A stretch of 64,000 bases of DNA from Emticicia aquatica (GCF_923079645.1 NZ_CAKLPY010000002.1:62001-126000); one strand, 5' to 3'; counted from the first letter of the stretch, positions 54,814 through 63,478 are shown. Notes: generated by a model not told the origin, from the letters alone. Translations and numbers: made by a program.

Positions 54814-55704
54814 ATGCGAATATTTTTTACAGGTGGCTCAGGGAAAGCTGGTAAACACGTGATTCCGTATCTTATTGAGCAAGGACATCAAGTACTAAAC
54901 GTTGACCTTACACCCTTAAAGAACCCCAAAGTTGATAATCTAATAGCAGACATTACAGATTCTGGACAAATGTTTAATGCCATGAGTTCTTACACAGGCT
55001 TGCACGAACTCGAAGCTGGCAATGGCGTACCGAAATTTGATGCAGTTGTTCATTTTGCAGCAGTTCCTAGAATTTTAATCAAACCCGATAACGAAACTTT
55101 TCGGGTCAATACCATTGGAACTTATAATGTAATTGAAGCGGCGGTTAAACTCGGAATTAAGAAAATCATCATTGCGTCATCGGAGACAACCTACGGAATT
55201 TGTTTTGCGGATGGTGAAACCGACCCAAAAGTATTGCCACTAGAAGAAGACTATGATGTTGACCCAATGGATAGTTATGGATTATCGAAAGTTGTGAATG
55301 AAAAAACGGCACGAAGTTTTCAACTACGTTCGGGCTATGATATTTATGCACTTCGAATCGGAAATGTGATTGAACCGCATGAATACGAGCTTTTTCCTCA
55401 TTATTTCAAAAATCCAGAAGTACGTCGTAGAAATGCTTTTTGTTATATTGATGCCCGAGATTTGGGTCAAATAGTAGATTTATGCTTGAAAAAAGATGGT
55501 TTGGGTTATCAGGTTTTCAATGCTGGAAATGACCATAATGGAGCTATTGTTCCGAGCAGAGAATTGGCCGAAAGGTTTTTCCCAAATGTACCAATTACGC
55601 GTGAATTAGAAGAGCATGAAGCACTATTCTCCAATCGAAAAATCCGTGAAATGTTAGGATTCAAAGAGCAGCATAACTGGCGGAAATATGTACAATTAGA
55701 CTGA
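54814..55704 (+). CDS. NAD-dependent epimerase/dehydratase (extended SDR)
   Basis: A 296-residue extended short-chain dehydrogenase. The NAD-binding glycine motif is TGGSGKAGKH near residue 6, followed by VVHFAAVPR near 80 and the catalytic Ser and YGLSK near 158-162, with SETTYG before it. It is closest in style to UDP-glucose 4-epimerase-like or uronate dehydrogenase-like SDRs; the substrate is undetermined. Its ATG follows the RES toxin stop by 2 bases, so it may be read from the toxin-antitoxin promoter, and it ends in a good terminator. Confidence 0.85.
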   Translation: MRIFFTGGSGKAGKHVIPYLIEQGHQVLNVDLTPLKNPKVDNLIADITDSGQMFNAMSSYTGLHELEAGNGVPKFDAVVHFAAVPRILIKPDNETFRVNTIGTYNVIEAAVKLGIKKIIIASSETTYGICFADGETDPKVLPLEEDYDVDPMDSYGLSKVVNEKTARSFQLRSGYDIYALRIGNVIEPHEYELFPHYFKNPEVRRRNAFCYIDARDLGQIVDLCLKKDGLGYQVFNAGNDHNGAIVPSRELAERFFPNVPITRELEEHEALFSNRKIREMLGFKEQHNWRKYVQLD

Positions 55705-55726
55705 ATAAATATTTAGTAAACCTACT

Positions 55727-55765
55727 GCCTCAAAGTTTTTAGAAACTAGACTTTGAGGCTTTTTT
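55727..55765 (+). terminator. Intrinsic terminator after the SDR gene
   Basis: GCCTCAAAGT pairs with ACTTTGAGGC around a 13-nt loop and is followed by six T residues. Confidence 0.85.
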
Positions 55766-55900
55766 ATATACATTTCAAATTCTTTTCAAGAACTTCCCAT
55801 TCAAATCATTCAAAACCTCTAATAAGGTTGTTTAGCTGCTCATTCATCACATTTTTAGGTATTTCTACAACATTTTTAAATTTTGTGTAACTTCATGGCA

Positions 55901-55908
55901 TAGTTTTG
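55901..55908 (+). promoter_or_regulatory. Predicted -7 element of the DUF2200 gene
   Basis: TAGTTTTG matches TAnnTTTG. An upstream TTTG at 55882-55885 is only 15 bases away, shorter than usual for a -33 element. A TTG in the box itself cannot be the start codon, which supports the ATG at 55951. Confidence 0.45.
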
Positions 55909-55950
55909 TTGATAAATTATGATAATGGCAGCTACCTAAATAAAAAAACA

Positions 55951-56307
55951 ATGAAATCACATGATGAACGCATAGCGGAAATGACATTTGCGTTGGTTTA
56001 TCCACTCTATCTCGCCAAAGTTGAAAAGAAAGGGCGAACAAAAGCAGAATTACACCAAGTAATTGAATGGCTGACAGGTTTCGATGAGCATAAATTGCAA
56101 GCACAAATTGATGCTAAATCTTCCTTTGAAGTTTTTTTTCAAAATGCCACATTAAACCCAAATGCTCATCTCATTACAGGATTGATTTGTGGCTATCGTG
56201 TAGAAGAGATTAAAAATCCTTTGACACAAAAAGCTAGGTATCTCGATAAACTCGTTGATGAACTGGCGAAGGGAAAAAAGCTAGAGAAAATTTTGAGAAT
56301 CGCTTAA
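55951..56307 (+). CDS. DUF2200 family protein
   Basis: A 118-residue soluble protein with the full DUF2200 pattern: HDERIAEMTFALVYPLYLAK at the N-terminus, RTKAELHQVIEWLTGF near 35, VFFQNATLNPNA near 65, and the C-terminal YRVEEIKNPLTQKARYLDKL. The family function is unknown, though it often sits near regulators. The start at 55951 is preferred because the longer frame begins with a TTG inside the promoter element. Co-transcription with the VanZ gene is unclear, as 121 bases separate them. Confidence 0.85.
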   Translation: MKSHDERIAEMTFALVYPLYLAKVEKKGRTKAELHQVIEWLTGFDEHKLQAQIDAKSSFEVFFQNATLNPNAHLITGLICGYRVEEIKNPLTQKARYLDKLVDELAKGKKLEKILRIA

Positions 56308-56428
56308 TTTTAACCTCGTAGGCAAGGAGAAGCGGTTCGCCGCCCGCACAGAGTTTCACAGAGAAATACTCTATGAAATAGAATCGTAATGTCTTTATTT
56401 TCAGTATCAACTTTCAGTCATTTAAAAC

Positions 56429-56965
56429 ATGAATTCTCAAAAAAATAATACGCTCACAAATAAGCTAACTACCTTATTATTAACCATTTATTCAGCCGTT
56501 CTTTTCTGGATTATTGTCTTGAAGCTAAACATATCTTTCACTTATAAAGGAACGAGAAATGTTAATTTTATACCATTTAGAGAGCCTTTACTCTACAATG
56601 GACGAATTGACTACAACGAAATATTCTTGAATATCTTGATTTTCATGCCGCTTGGTTTGTATGTAGGTATTTTATTCAAAAAACTGACTACCGCCCGAAA
56701 GGTTTCCTCGTTTTTCTTGGTGAGTTTATTCTGTGAAGTGTGCCAATTTGTTTTGAAAATCGGAGCTTTCGATATCACCGATATTATCAATAATACTTTT
56801 GGCGGAATCATCGGATTGATACTTTATAAAGGATTAGAAAAGGCTTTTAATAGTCCAGTTAAAGCCCAAAAACTCATCAATATTATTGCCACAATAGGTA
56901 CAATCTTAATCGTTGCAACACTTTTATATCTAAAAATAAACAGATTATTGATGTTTAGGAAGTAA
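56429..56965 (+). CDS. VanZ-like membrane protein
   Basis: A 178-residue inner-membrane protein with four to five spans (about 13-35, 60-82, 88-105, 115-135, 150-167). VanZ signatures are VNFIPFREP near residue 49, IFLNILIFMPLGLYVG near 65, VSLFCEVCQFVLKIGAFDITDIINNTFGGIIGL near 100-130. In VanZ-bearing enterococci it gives low-level teicoplanin resistance, but the family is broad and its role here is unknown. Confidence 0.85.
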   Translation: MNSQKNNTLTNKLTTLLLTIYSAVLFWIIVLKLNISFTYKGTRNVNFIPFREPLLYNGRIDYNEIFLNILIFMPLGLYVGILFKKLTTARKVSSFFLVSLFCEVCQFVLKIGAFDITDIINNTFGGIIGLILYKGLEKAFNSPVKAQKLINIIATIGTILIVATLLYLKINRLLMFRK

Positions 56966-57027
56966 CAATTTCTCGCATAAAAGTGCTTGTAACAAATAAA
57001 ATTTCAATTAATTCACAATAATATTTT

Positions 57028-57035
57028 TATATTTG
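57028..57035 (+). promoter_or_regulatory. Predicted -7 element of the first cold-shock gene
   Basis: TATATTTG matches TAnnTTTG, 21 bases before the ATG at 57056; the leader is short. Confidence 0.5.
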
Positions 57036-57055
57036 CATAAAAAACAAATAAAAAA

Positions 57056-57250
57056 ATGAAACAAGGTAAAGTAAAATTTTTTAATTTAACAAAAGGATTT
57101 GGATTCATTACAGATAATGCAACTGGTGAAGAATTTTTTGTTCACGTATCAGGTTTGAAGGATGAAATTAGAGAAAATGATTCAGTGGAGTTTGAAGTGC
57201 AGCAAGGAAAAAAAGGAGCAAATGCAGTTAATGTTAAATTAATTGGGTAA
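57056..57250 (+). CDS. Cold-shock domain protein
   Basis: A 64-residue OB-fold RNA/DNA-binding protein. Both nucleic-acid motifs are present: KGFGFIT (RNP1) near residue 14 and EFFVHVSGL (RNP2) near 26. It keeps the family length and lacks extra domains. A very similar gene lies 1.27 kb downstream. The short leader lacks the long structured 5' region of E. coli cspA. Confidence 0.93.
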   Translation: MKQGKVKFFNLTKGFGFITDNATGEEFFVHVSGLKDEIRENDSVEFEVQQGKKGANAVNVKLIG

Positions 57251-57324
57251 TTCTGAATGACCTTTGGGAAAACGTCAATTCGACTTCAAAATAAATCTGT
57301 AAAGAAATTATCAGTCGATATGTT

Positions 57325-57349
57325 AGCCGTTCTTAGAATGGCTTTTTTT
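57325..57349 (+). terminator. Terminator after the first cold-shock gene
   Basis: AGCCGTTCT pairs with AGAATGGCT (one G-T wobble), giving a small loop, followed by seven T residues. Confidence 0.75.
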
Positions 57350-57459
57350 GTGCATAATTTTCTAAAAAATTTAATCAAAAAGCATTAAAATCGTTACCAA
57401 AAAATTCGATAAAGTATTTCTAAACCGTTGTCAAGACATCTACAAACGAATAACAAAAA

Positions 57460-58182
57460 ATGACTTTAGAAGAAATAATTAATTACAGACGCTCAGTAAG
57501 ACATTACAAAAATCTTCCGATTGATGCAGAAAAAGTAAAACATTGTATAGAACTAGCAACTTTATCGCCCAACAGCTCTAATATGCAGCTTTGGGAGTTT
57601 TATCACATAACGAATCCAGAAACACTAAAACAACTCTCGGTAGCTTGTTTAGACCAAATGGCTGCTACAACAGCCCAGCAAATGGTAGTTTTTGTAACAA
57701 GGCAGGATTTTTATAAAAAGAGAGCCAAAAAGATGATGGAGTTGGAAACTCAAAATGTACTAAAAAACACCCCAAGTGAGAAACAAGAGAAAAGGATTAA
57801 AAGATGGCAAATGTACTATGGAAAAGTAATTCCATTTTTATATGGCCGCTTTTTAGGAATTTTAGGGCTAATCCGAAAAATCATTGTAAACGTCGTTGGA
57901 CTTTTCAGAGCAATTGTTTATCAAGTATCCGAAAATGACGTGAGGGTTGTTGTTCATAAAACGTGTGCTTTGGCAGCTCAAACGTTTATGTTAGCAATGG
58001 CAAATGAGCATTATGATACTTGTCCGATGGAAGGCTTTGATAGTAGAAAAGTAAAAAGCATCTTGAATTTACCCTTCGGTGCAGAAATCAATATGGTTAT
58101 TTCATGCGGTATTAGAGAAGAACATGGCGTTTGGGGAGATAGAATGAGAGTTCCTTTCAATGAAGTTTATAAAGAAATTTGA
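57460..58182 (+). CDS. Nitroreductase-family protein
   Basis: A 240-residue FMN-dependent nitroreductase-fold enzyme. RRSVRHYKN near residue 9 and LSPNSSNMQLWEFYHI near 34 are the FMN-binding N-terminal motifs. The middle has an unusual, basic and partly hydrophobic insert (about residues 80-150, KRAKKMM to IVNVVGLFRAI) that could lie on a membrane. The C-terminal half has FMLAMANEHYDTCPMEGFDSRKV and ISCGIREEHGVWGDR. The substrate is unknown. It lies between two cold-shock genes on the same strand. Confidence 0.88.
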   Translation: MTLEEIINYRRSVRHYKNLPIDAEKVKHCIELATLSPNSSNMQLWEFYHITNPETLKQLSVACLDQMAATTAQQMVVFVTRQDFYKKRAKKMMELETQNVLKNTPSEKQEKRIKRWQMYYGKVIPFLYGRFLGILGLIRKIIVNVVGLFRAIVYQVSENDVRVVVHKTCALAAQTFMLAMANEHYDTCPMEGFDSRKVKSILNLPFGAEINMVISCGIREEHGVWGDRMRVPFNEVYKEI

Positions 58183-58277
58183 AAAGTTTATCATATTATT
58201 TCACGAATTCTGATTCATTTTTTGCCTTAACAAGAGTCTTTTTAGGACTGCATAATTGTTTTTTGGTAAATGATTTA

Positions 58278-58285
58278 TACATTTG
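58278..58285 (+). promoter_or_regulatory. Predicted promoter of the second cold-shock gene
   Basis: TACATTTG matches TAnnTTTG, with TTG at 58256-58258 placed 19 bases upstream as an acceptable -33 element. It lies 39 bases before the ATG. Confidence 0.55.
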
Positions 58286-58323
58286 CCAAAAACAATTAAT
58301 AGATTTATAAATTTAAAGAAATT

Positions 58324-58515
58324 ATGCCAATAGGAACTGTAAAGTTTTTCAATACAACCAAGGGATTTGGGTTTATCAAAGATAATCAGAATGGTGAAGA
58401 AGTTTTTGTTCATGTTTCAGGCTTAGTTGATGAAATCCAAGAAGGAGATGAAGTGACATACGAAGTTTCAGATGGCAAAAAAGGAAAAACGGCTGTTCAA
58501 GTAAGATTAGCTTAG
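58324..58515 (+). CDS. Cold-shock domain protein
   Basis: A 63-residue cold-shock OB-fold protein with KGFGFIK (RNP1) and EVFVHVSGL (RNP2). It shares most of its residues with the product of the gene at 57056-57250, so the two are likely duplicates separated by the nitroreductase gene. It has a predicted promoter and a strong terminator, so it forms its own transcription unit. Confidence 0.93.
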   Translation: MPIGTVKFFNTTKGFGFIKDNQNGEEVFVHVSGLVDEIQEGDEVTYEVSDGKKGKTAVQVRLA

Positions 58516-58566
58516 CACTAAGCACTTAATATTCTTAAATAAAAAGTAGTTAAGCGTTGAAATGAA

Positions 58567-58598
58567 AGCTCAAATATTATAAATATTTGAGCTTTTTT
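58567..58598 (+). terminator. Intrinsic terminator after the second cold-shock gene
   Basis: AGCTCAAATATT pairs perfectly with AATATTTGAGCT around 3 bases, followed by T residues. Confidence 0.85.
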
Positions 58599-58758
58599 CG
58601 TTCTCTTTGTAAAGTATCTGTTTAGCTATTTTCAAAAATTAGTAATGTAAGCCATTCTTTGAACAGTTTTTTCATTCAAAGCTCTTACTTCATAAGTTTC
58701 TAGAAATAAAAAAAAAATAAAAATCCAACAAAACACATCATGCTATTGTTCTAAGAAA

Positions 58759-58766
58759 TACCTTTG
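58759..58766 (+). promoter_or_regulatory. Predicted -7 element of the NIPSNAP gene
   Basis: TACCTTTG matches TAnnTTTG, 33 bases before the start codon. Confidence 0.5.
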
Positions 58767-58798
58767 TTAGATAAAATTCAACCCTTCAATCAAAAACA

Positions 58799-59545
58799 AT
58801 GAAAAAATTACTTCTATTAGTTGCTCTAATGAGTGCTGGCAACTTGGTATTTGCACAAAAGCAAGATAATCGCTATTTTGAAATGCGTATTTATTATTGC
58901 GAGCCAGGCCGACTTCCAAATTTATTGACTCGTTTTAGAGACCATACTACCAAAATTTTTGAACGCCACGGTATGACAAATATTGGCTACTGGGTGCCTG
59001 TTCAGAATGATAAAAATGCCTTATATTATGTGTTGGCTTACCCAAGCAAAGAAGCCCGTGACGCTTCATGGAAGGCTTTTGGTGCTGATCCAGAATGGAA
59101 AAAAGTAAGCGAAGAGTCGCAAAGAGATGGCAAGATTGTAGCAAAAGTTGAGTCGATTTTTATGAATGCCACTGATTTTTCTCCAAAAATAAAAGAAAAA
59201 GTAAAAAATCCTGAGCGAATGTTTGAGCTAAGAATCTATACAGGAACGCCAAATAATATTGACAATGTATTGGCTCGTTTCAGAAATCATACTTTAAAAC
59301 TTTTCAAAAAACACGGTATGCAAAACATTGCTTATTGGAAAAGTATCGAGAAAGAAGGCACACAAGCAAGATTGGTTTATATCTTGGCTCATAAAAGCGA
59401 AGAGGCTGCAAAAGCTTCATTTGATGCATTCAGAAAAGATACAAAATGGATAAAAGTACGAGACGAATCAGAAAAAAATGGCAAAATCGTAGAAAAAGTG
59501 GAGTCAATATTTATGACACCAACTGATTTTTCAACAATAAAATAA
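58799..59545 (+). CDS. Exported protein with two NIPSNAP domains
   Basis: A 248-residue protein with a signal peptide (MKKLLLLVALMSAGNLVFAQ) and two tandem NIPSNAP-type ferredoxin-like domains (about residues 27-130 and 140-245). They share motifs: FEMRIYYCEPGRLPNLLTRFRDHT and FELRIYTGTPNNIDNVLARFRNHT, each followed by an FxxHGMxNIxYW segment and a VESIFMxxTDFS end. The strong repetition indicates an internal duplication. The function is unknown; proteins of this family in Bacteroidota are often periplasmic. It ends in a strong hairpin shared with the convergent protease operon. Confidence 0.9.
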   Translation: MKKLLLLVALMSAGNLVFAQKQDNRYFEMRIYYCEPGRLPNLLTRFRDHTTKIFERHGMTNIGYWVPVQNDKNALYYVLAYPSKEARDASWKAFGADPEWKKVSEESQRDGKIVAKVESIFMNATDFSPKIKEKVKNPERMFELRIYTGTPNNIDNVLARFRNHTLKLFKKHGMQNIAYWKSIEKEGTQARLVYILAHKSEEAAKASFDAFRKDTKWIKVRDESEKNGKIVEKVESIFMTPTDFSTIK

Positions 59546-59548
59546 TAT

Positions 59549-59588
59549 AAAAAAGCCCATTGAAACATAGCTTTCAGTGGGCTTTTTT
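59549..59588. terminator. Bidirectional terminator
   Basis: AAAAAAGCCCATTGAAA pairs with TTTCAGTGGGCTTTTTT (one wobble) around a 6-nt loop, between two convergent stop codons, with T runs on both strands. Confidence 0.85.
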
Positions 59589-59590
59589 AT

Positions 59591-61516
59591 TTAATGTTTA
59601 AAGTAAAAATCGCCATCAAATTCGGAATACCAAGATGGTTTTTGTTGGTCATTGGTTTTTTGTCGAACCGCTTTTGATGTTTCTTTCACAACATCTTCTA
59701 GTTTTAAATTAGGCTTATCTATTACTTTCAATAATTCTCCTGTAAAAACACCGTTGCGTTCACCGTTTCCTTCCAAGGCGGTCTGATTGGCTTGAGCTGC
59801 ATAAAAAACAAATGAACCTTGCGGACGTTCCATCGGAGCTGACAACCCCCTCGTGCCAGTACCTCTTGTAAACGAACGAGTATCTAACGGATTATCTCGA
59901 CAAGCATCCAAAATAATGATATTGACTTTTGAATTGGCCTTTTTCATTTGTCCAAATAAATCATCAACTTCAACACAATATTTATTAAAATCTTGCTCAG
60001 TTCGGATTGGTTCGGCATCGACAGGAACTAAATAATTTGTTCCCGAACCATTCTGCAAACCATGTCCTGCATAAAAAAACATTCCTACGTCATAATCAGC
60101 TAATTCTTTACCAAACTTGATAAATGCCAAACTCATGCTTTCATAAGTTAGGTTTTTGTATTTTACTACTTTAAAATTCATACTTTCAAGCTTTGCGGCC
60201 ATATCGTCAATGTCATTCAAAGTATTGCTTAATGGCTTCACTTTATAATTTGCGTTACCAATCAATAATGCAATTCGTTTTTCGACCGCCATCGGATTAG
60301 ACGATTTTGTTTTATAAACCGTCCGTTTTGATTCTGAGCTTCCTCCAGAATTTTTAGCAATAAATTTTAAAGAAACGCTACTCGCATTGGTTGGCAAAGT
60401 CACTTGTTTTTCAAAACGATAAGGGCAATCTGGCTGCTTTGTTGGCACAATCACAAAGTCTCTTGATGCCACGTCAATTCCTTGCACATAAAGTTGCATG
60501 TCGGGTTTCTCGCTACTATTTACACAGGCTTTTACGGTAAAAACATTTTCTGAAGTTTCAACACTTTCTTCTTTTGGATAAATCCATGAAATGCTTGGTG
60601 CTGCAACTTTAACAACATTATTTGTCGGATTTTGCGTTGTATTATTACATTTATTAGAAATATAAGCTAAATTTTGTTTACTAAAATTATCATTTGGATT
60701 GATAGAAAGAGCCGTTTTATACGATTCTATTGAAGAATTACAATCATCTAATTTAGAATAAATCAAGCCTAAATTTCGGTAAGGCAACGATAAATCTTTG
60801 ATTTTTAAATCAATTGACTTTGTCACATCACTAATTGCCTCTTTTATATTTCCTGTCATTATTTTCGCATAAGCCCTATAATGATAACCGTAAGCATCGT
60901 TAGGATAATTGGTCAAATAACGGTCATAATCAAGCACACTTTGTTGCCATTTTTCCAAACCCGTATAAGCAGCTCCACGCCAATAATACAACGAGTAATC
61001 TTTCGGCGAATATCCCATTGCGGTTGTATAATTATCGATAGCTTTTGAATAATCGGCCAAAGCATAGTTTGCATTAGCAATTTGCAAATAACATAAGCCT
61101 GGATTAAAACGATATAATAAAGCATAATTCATGTCTTTGATTGCATCAGAATATTGCCCTCGATAATATTGCACTAAGCCACGGTCATAAAGGGAAGTTC
61201 CGTAAGCTTTTACGATAGCCTCAGGCATTTTATCGACCGAATTATAGCCTAATTTATTCAATTCCGTAATAGCTTGTTGATAATCTTTAAAAGATTCCTC
61301 GTAGTTTTTTAATCTGTATTTTGACAGCCCACGATAGGTATAAACATCATAAATTTTAGTATAATTTCGAGCAATGGCCATGTCAAACTGACTGATGGCA
61401 GTTGCATAATCGGCATTATTATAATATTCAACTCCTTTGGTATAATAATTCGTTTCTTGGGCGTATGATGCTAGACTCAAAAGAAAAGAAATCAGTATAT
61501 AAAAAATATTTTTCAT
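59591..61516 (-). CDS. Exported TPR protein with caspase-like (C14) protease domain
   Basis: A 641-residue protein with a signal peptide ending ASYAQ. Residues about 22-290 hold seven or so TPR repeats (YTKGVEYYNNADYATAI, YRGLSKYRLKNYEES, LANANYALADYSKAI). A linker of about 100 residues with an Ig-like segment follows. Residues about 405-635 form a caspase-like domain: RIALLIGNANYKV, catalytic His485 in FFYAGHGLQ, and catalytic Cys539 in ILDACRDNP, followed by GSFVFYAAQANQTALEG. Both dyad residues are intact. It is downstream of the C1 protease gene by 15 bases, forming a two-protease export operon. Substrate and activation are unknown. Confidence 0.88.
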   Translation of the reverse strand: MKNIFYILISFLLSLASYAQETNYYTKGVEYYNNADYATAISQFDMAIARNYTKIYDVYTYRGLSKYRLKNYEESFKDYQQAITELNKLGYNSVDKMPEAIVKAYGTSLYDRGLVQYYRGQYSDAIKDMNYALLYRFNPGLCYLQIANANYALADYSKAIDNYTTAMGYSPKDYSLYYWRGAAYTGLEKWQQSVLDYDRYLTNYPNDAYGYHYRAYAKIMTGNIKEAISDVTKSIDLKIKDLSLPYRNLGLIYSKLDDCNSSIESYKTALSINPNDNFSKQNLAYISNKCNNTTQNPTNNVVKVAAPSISWIYPKEESVETSENVFTVKACVNSSEKPDMQLYVQGIDVASRDFVIVPTKQPDCPYRFEKQVTLPTNASSVSLKFIAKNSGGSSESKRTVYKTKSSNPMAVEKRIALLIGNANYKVKPLSNTLNDIDDMAAKLESMNFKVVKYKNLTYESMSLAFIKFGKELADYDVGMFFYAGHGLQNGSGTNYLVPVDAEPIRTEQDFNKYCVEVDDLFGQMKKANSKVNIIILDACRDNPLDTRSFTRGTGTRGLSAPMERPQGSFVFYAAQANQTALEGNGERNGVFTGELLKVIDKPNLKLEDVVKETSKAVRQKTNDQQKPSWYSEFDGDFYFKH

Positions 61517-61531
61517 GAATTCATTTAAAAT

Positions 61532-63406
61532 TTAGTTGGTATGTTTTACCTCAATAACGATTGGCAAAACGGTTTTTCCTTGTGATTTTGCTTCAAAATT
61601 AACTTTATTTGTTTGAAATTTGATGTTTGTTCCATCCACCAATTTATCCTTTAAAACAGCTTTAAGTTTGCTGTTAAAGCCACCTGATTTTGCTTGCATT
61701 TGTTGGCTAATTGACCGAATGTCCAATTCTTCTTTTGCGTACAAAATACATAAATAATCTGTGCCAATATTATCATCCATCTGAATCAGATATTCTTCAT
61801 TAGGAATTGCTACTTCATTTCTTTTATAGTCTAAATATGCACTGAAACCTTGAAATGGAAAAATAGAATTTACATTTTTGGTTGATGTGCCATAGCTAAT
61901 CAAATATACGTAAGCTGGCTGATTGTTTGTGAAATTAATTCTAAATTGAGTACCTGAACTGTATGGTTTTGTAACAGTGTACGTACTTTTTTCTACCACA
62001 GAATTATTAAAATCACTTATCGAATTATTTACTTGAACTGGCATTTCTGTTCCATCGGCCAATACGATTCGGAAACTTCCTGCAAAATCAGTTTTTCCTA
62101 AAACATTAGGCTGTGGTTCGGGAGCATTCATGTCATTTCCTGACATTTCGTATGCTTCATAAGTAATATCAGCAAAATCATTGTATTTCACCCAAAGAAA
62201 ACCACCATTTCCCCAAAATGTTCCCCAACTATTCATCAATTCAAATGCCCCACCAAACTTTGAATCGTCATAACCAACAACCGTAATGGCATGAGCACCA
62301 GTCATTTTATCTTTTACTCCGTTCCAAACTTCGGTTTTAGCATACGAATTCTTGGCGTTCAAATGAAAAGAATCATACACTTCAATGGCAATTACAACAG
62401 GCTTGTTTTCTGTCAAACTCTTTTTTATAGCTTCAGCCATAAGCCTTTTATCAGCATTATATCCATCTGAAAGACGTTTGTATTCTTTGATTTTATAATT
62501 AGATGCCTTCGTAACACTCTCATTATCAATCCTTGGCGAACAAGCATACTCAAATTCATCGTACTTAACGGCTCCTTGTTTTTTCAATAATTTCATTGCC
62601 GACTCTATGTATGTCCCTTTATTACAAACCGCATCGGCTGGGTTTAATTTTATTTGGCTATAAGTAAATGAAGGAGCAAAAGTTTCGGAAGTAATCAATT
62701 GCTTATTTGTAAGTTTATTCTGAATGGCGTACAAGATTGTTCGTGCCGCATAAGTAGTTGACCAACCAACACAATCACTAAAAGATTGGTTTTTGGGAAT
62801 CGGGCAATATTGCTTAATAGAATAACTCGATGGTAATGAAGTGTAAGAACGAGTAACTAACCTTGCAGCTTGTGGTGCTTGTTGGTAGCGTGTTTCGTCA
62901 CGCAATGCACCTAATGTACGTGGAATAGTCAGATTAAATTTATTTTGCAAAATATCAATTACACGACTATTTTCGGTAGCTGAATAGCGTGTTTGCAAAT
63001 ATGGCTCAATATATTGATGAAAATTTTCGTCAAAATTATTTTTATCAATTTTCAATAAAGAGATAAGATTTGCCAAATCTCCTTCAATTTGTGCATTCGT
63101 CAATTCGCCGAAACCTCTCGTACTTTGATTTCCAGTCGTAAGCATCGTTTCCTTTATCAAGGCATCTAATTCAAGAATACTTGATTTAGGATTATTTCCC
63201 GAAAACCAAAAATCGCCTTTTGTAGTAAGTAGCCTAATTTCGGCATTTGGTTCAAAAACTAACTTTTGTTTATTACCTATTTGGTCGCCTTTTTTTAGGG
63301 ACAAACCATTTTTAGTTACTTTTCCTTTTACTTCAATTACAAAATTTTGAGCTATAATGGTGTTTAGAATCAATAAATTCAATAAAATCGAGAGTAGAAT
63401 TTTCAT
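61532..63406 (-). CDS. Exported papain-like (C1) protease with FecR-like N-terminus
   Basis: A 624-residue protein with a signal peptide (MKILLSILLNLLILNTIIAQ). Residues about 22-85 resemble a small FecR-like beta domain (VKGKVTKNGLSLKKGDQI, IRLLTTKGDFWFSG). The papain-like domain spans about 195-415 and has the whole triad: Cys212 in SDCVGWSTTYAA, His372 in GAHAITVVGYDD and Asn392 in LMNSWGTFWGNGG, with an oxyanion Gln in KNQSF. The C-terminal 170 residues, with VYLISYGTSTKNVNSIFPFQ, resemble a DUF4384-like domain. It is the first gene of the operon with the caspase-like protein and has no adjacent inhibitor gene. Confidence 0.85.
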   Translation of the reverse strand: MKILLSILLNLLILNTIIAQNFVIEVKGKVTKNGLSLKKGDQIGNKQKLVFEPNAEIRLLTTKGDFWFSGNNPKSSILELDALIKETMLTTGNQSTRGFGELTNAQIEGDLANLISLLKIDKNNFDENFHQYIEPYLQTRYSATENSRVIDILQNKFNLTIPRTLGALRDETRYQQAPQAARLVTRSYTSLPSSYSIKQYCPIPKNQSFSDCVGWSTTYAARTILYAIQNKLTNKQLITSETFAPSFTYSQIKLNPADAVCNKGTYIESAMKLLKKQGAVKYDEFEYACSPRIDNESVTKASNYKIKEYKRLSDGYNADKRLMAEAIKKSLTENKPVVIAIEVYDSFHLNAKNSYAKTEVWNGVKDKMTGAHAITVVGYDDSKFGGAFELMNSWGTFWGNGGFLWVKYNDFADITYEAYEMSGNDMNAPEPQPNVLGKTDFAGSFRIVLADGTEMPVQVNNSISDFNNSVVEKSTYTVTKPYSSGTQFRINFTNNQPAYVYLISYGTSTKNVNSIFPFQGFSAYLDYKRNEVAIPNEEYLIQMDDNIGTDYLCILYAKEELDIRSISQQMQAKSGGFNSKLKAVLKDKLVDGTNIKFQTNKVNFEAKSQGKTVLPIVIEVKHTN

Positions 63407-63444
63407 GTAAAAACAAATTTTTTATTAAGAGTGTAAAGTTAGAA

Positions 63445-63478
63445 AAAATCCTGATAAACAGCCGTTTATCAGGATTTT
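63445..63478 (-). terminator. Terminator after the AraC-family gene
   Basis: AAAATCCTGATAAAC pairs perfectly with GTTTATCAGGATTTT around a 4-nt loop; on the minus strand it is followed by a T run. It separates the AraC gene from the protease operon. Confidence 0.85.
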
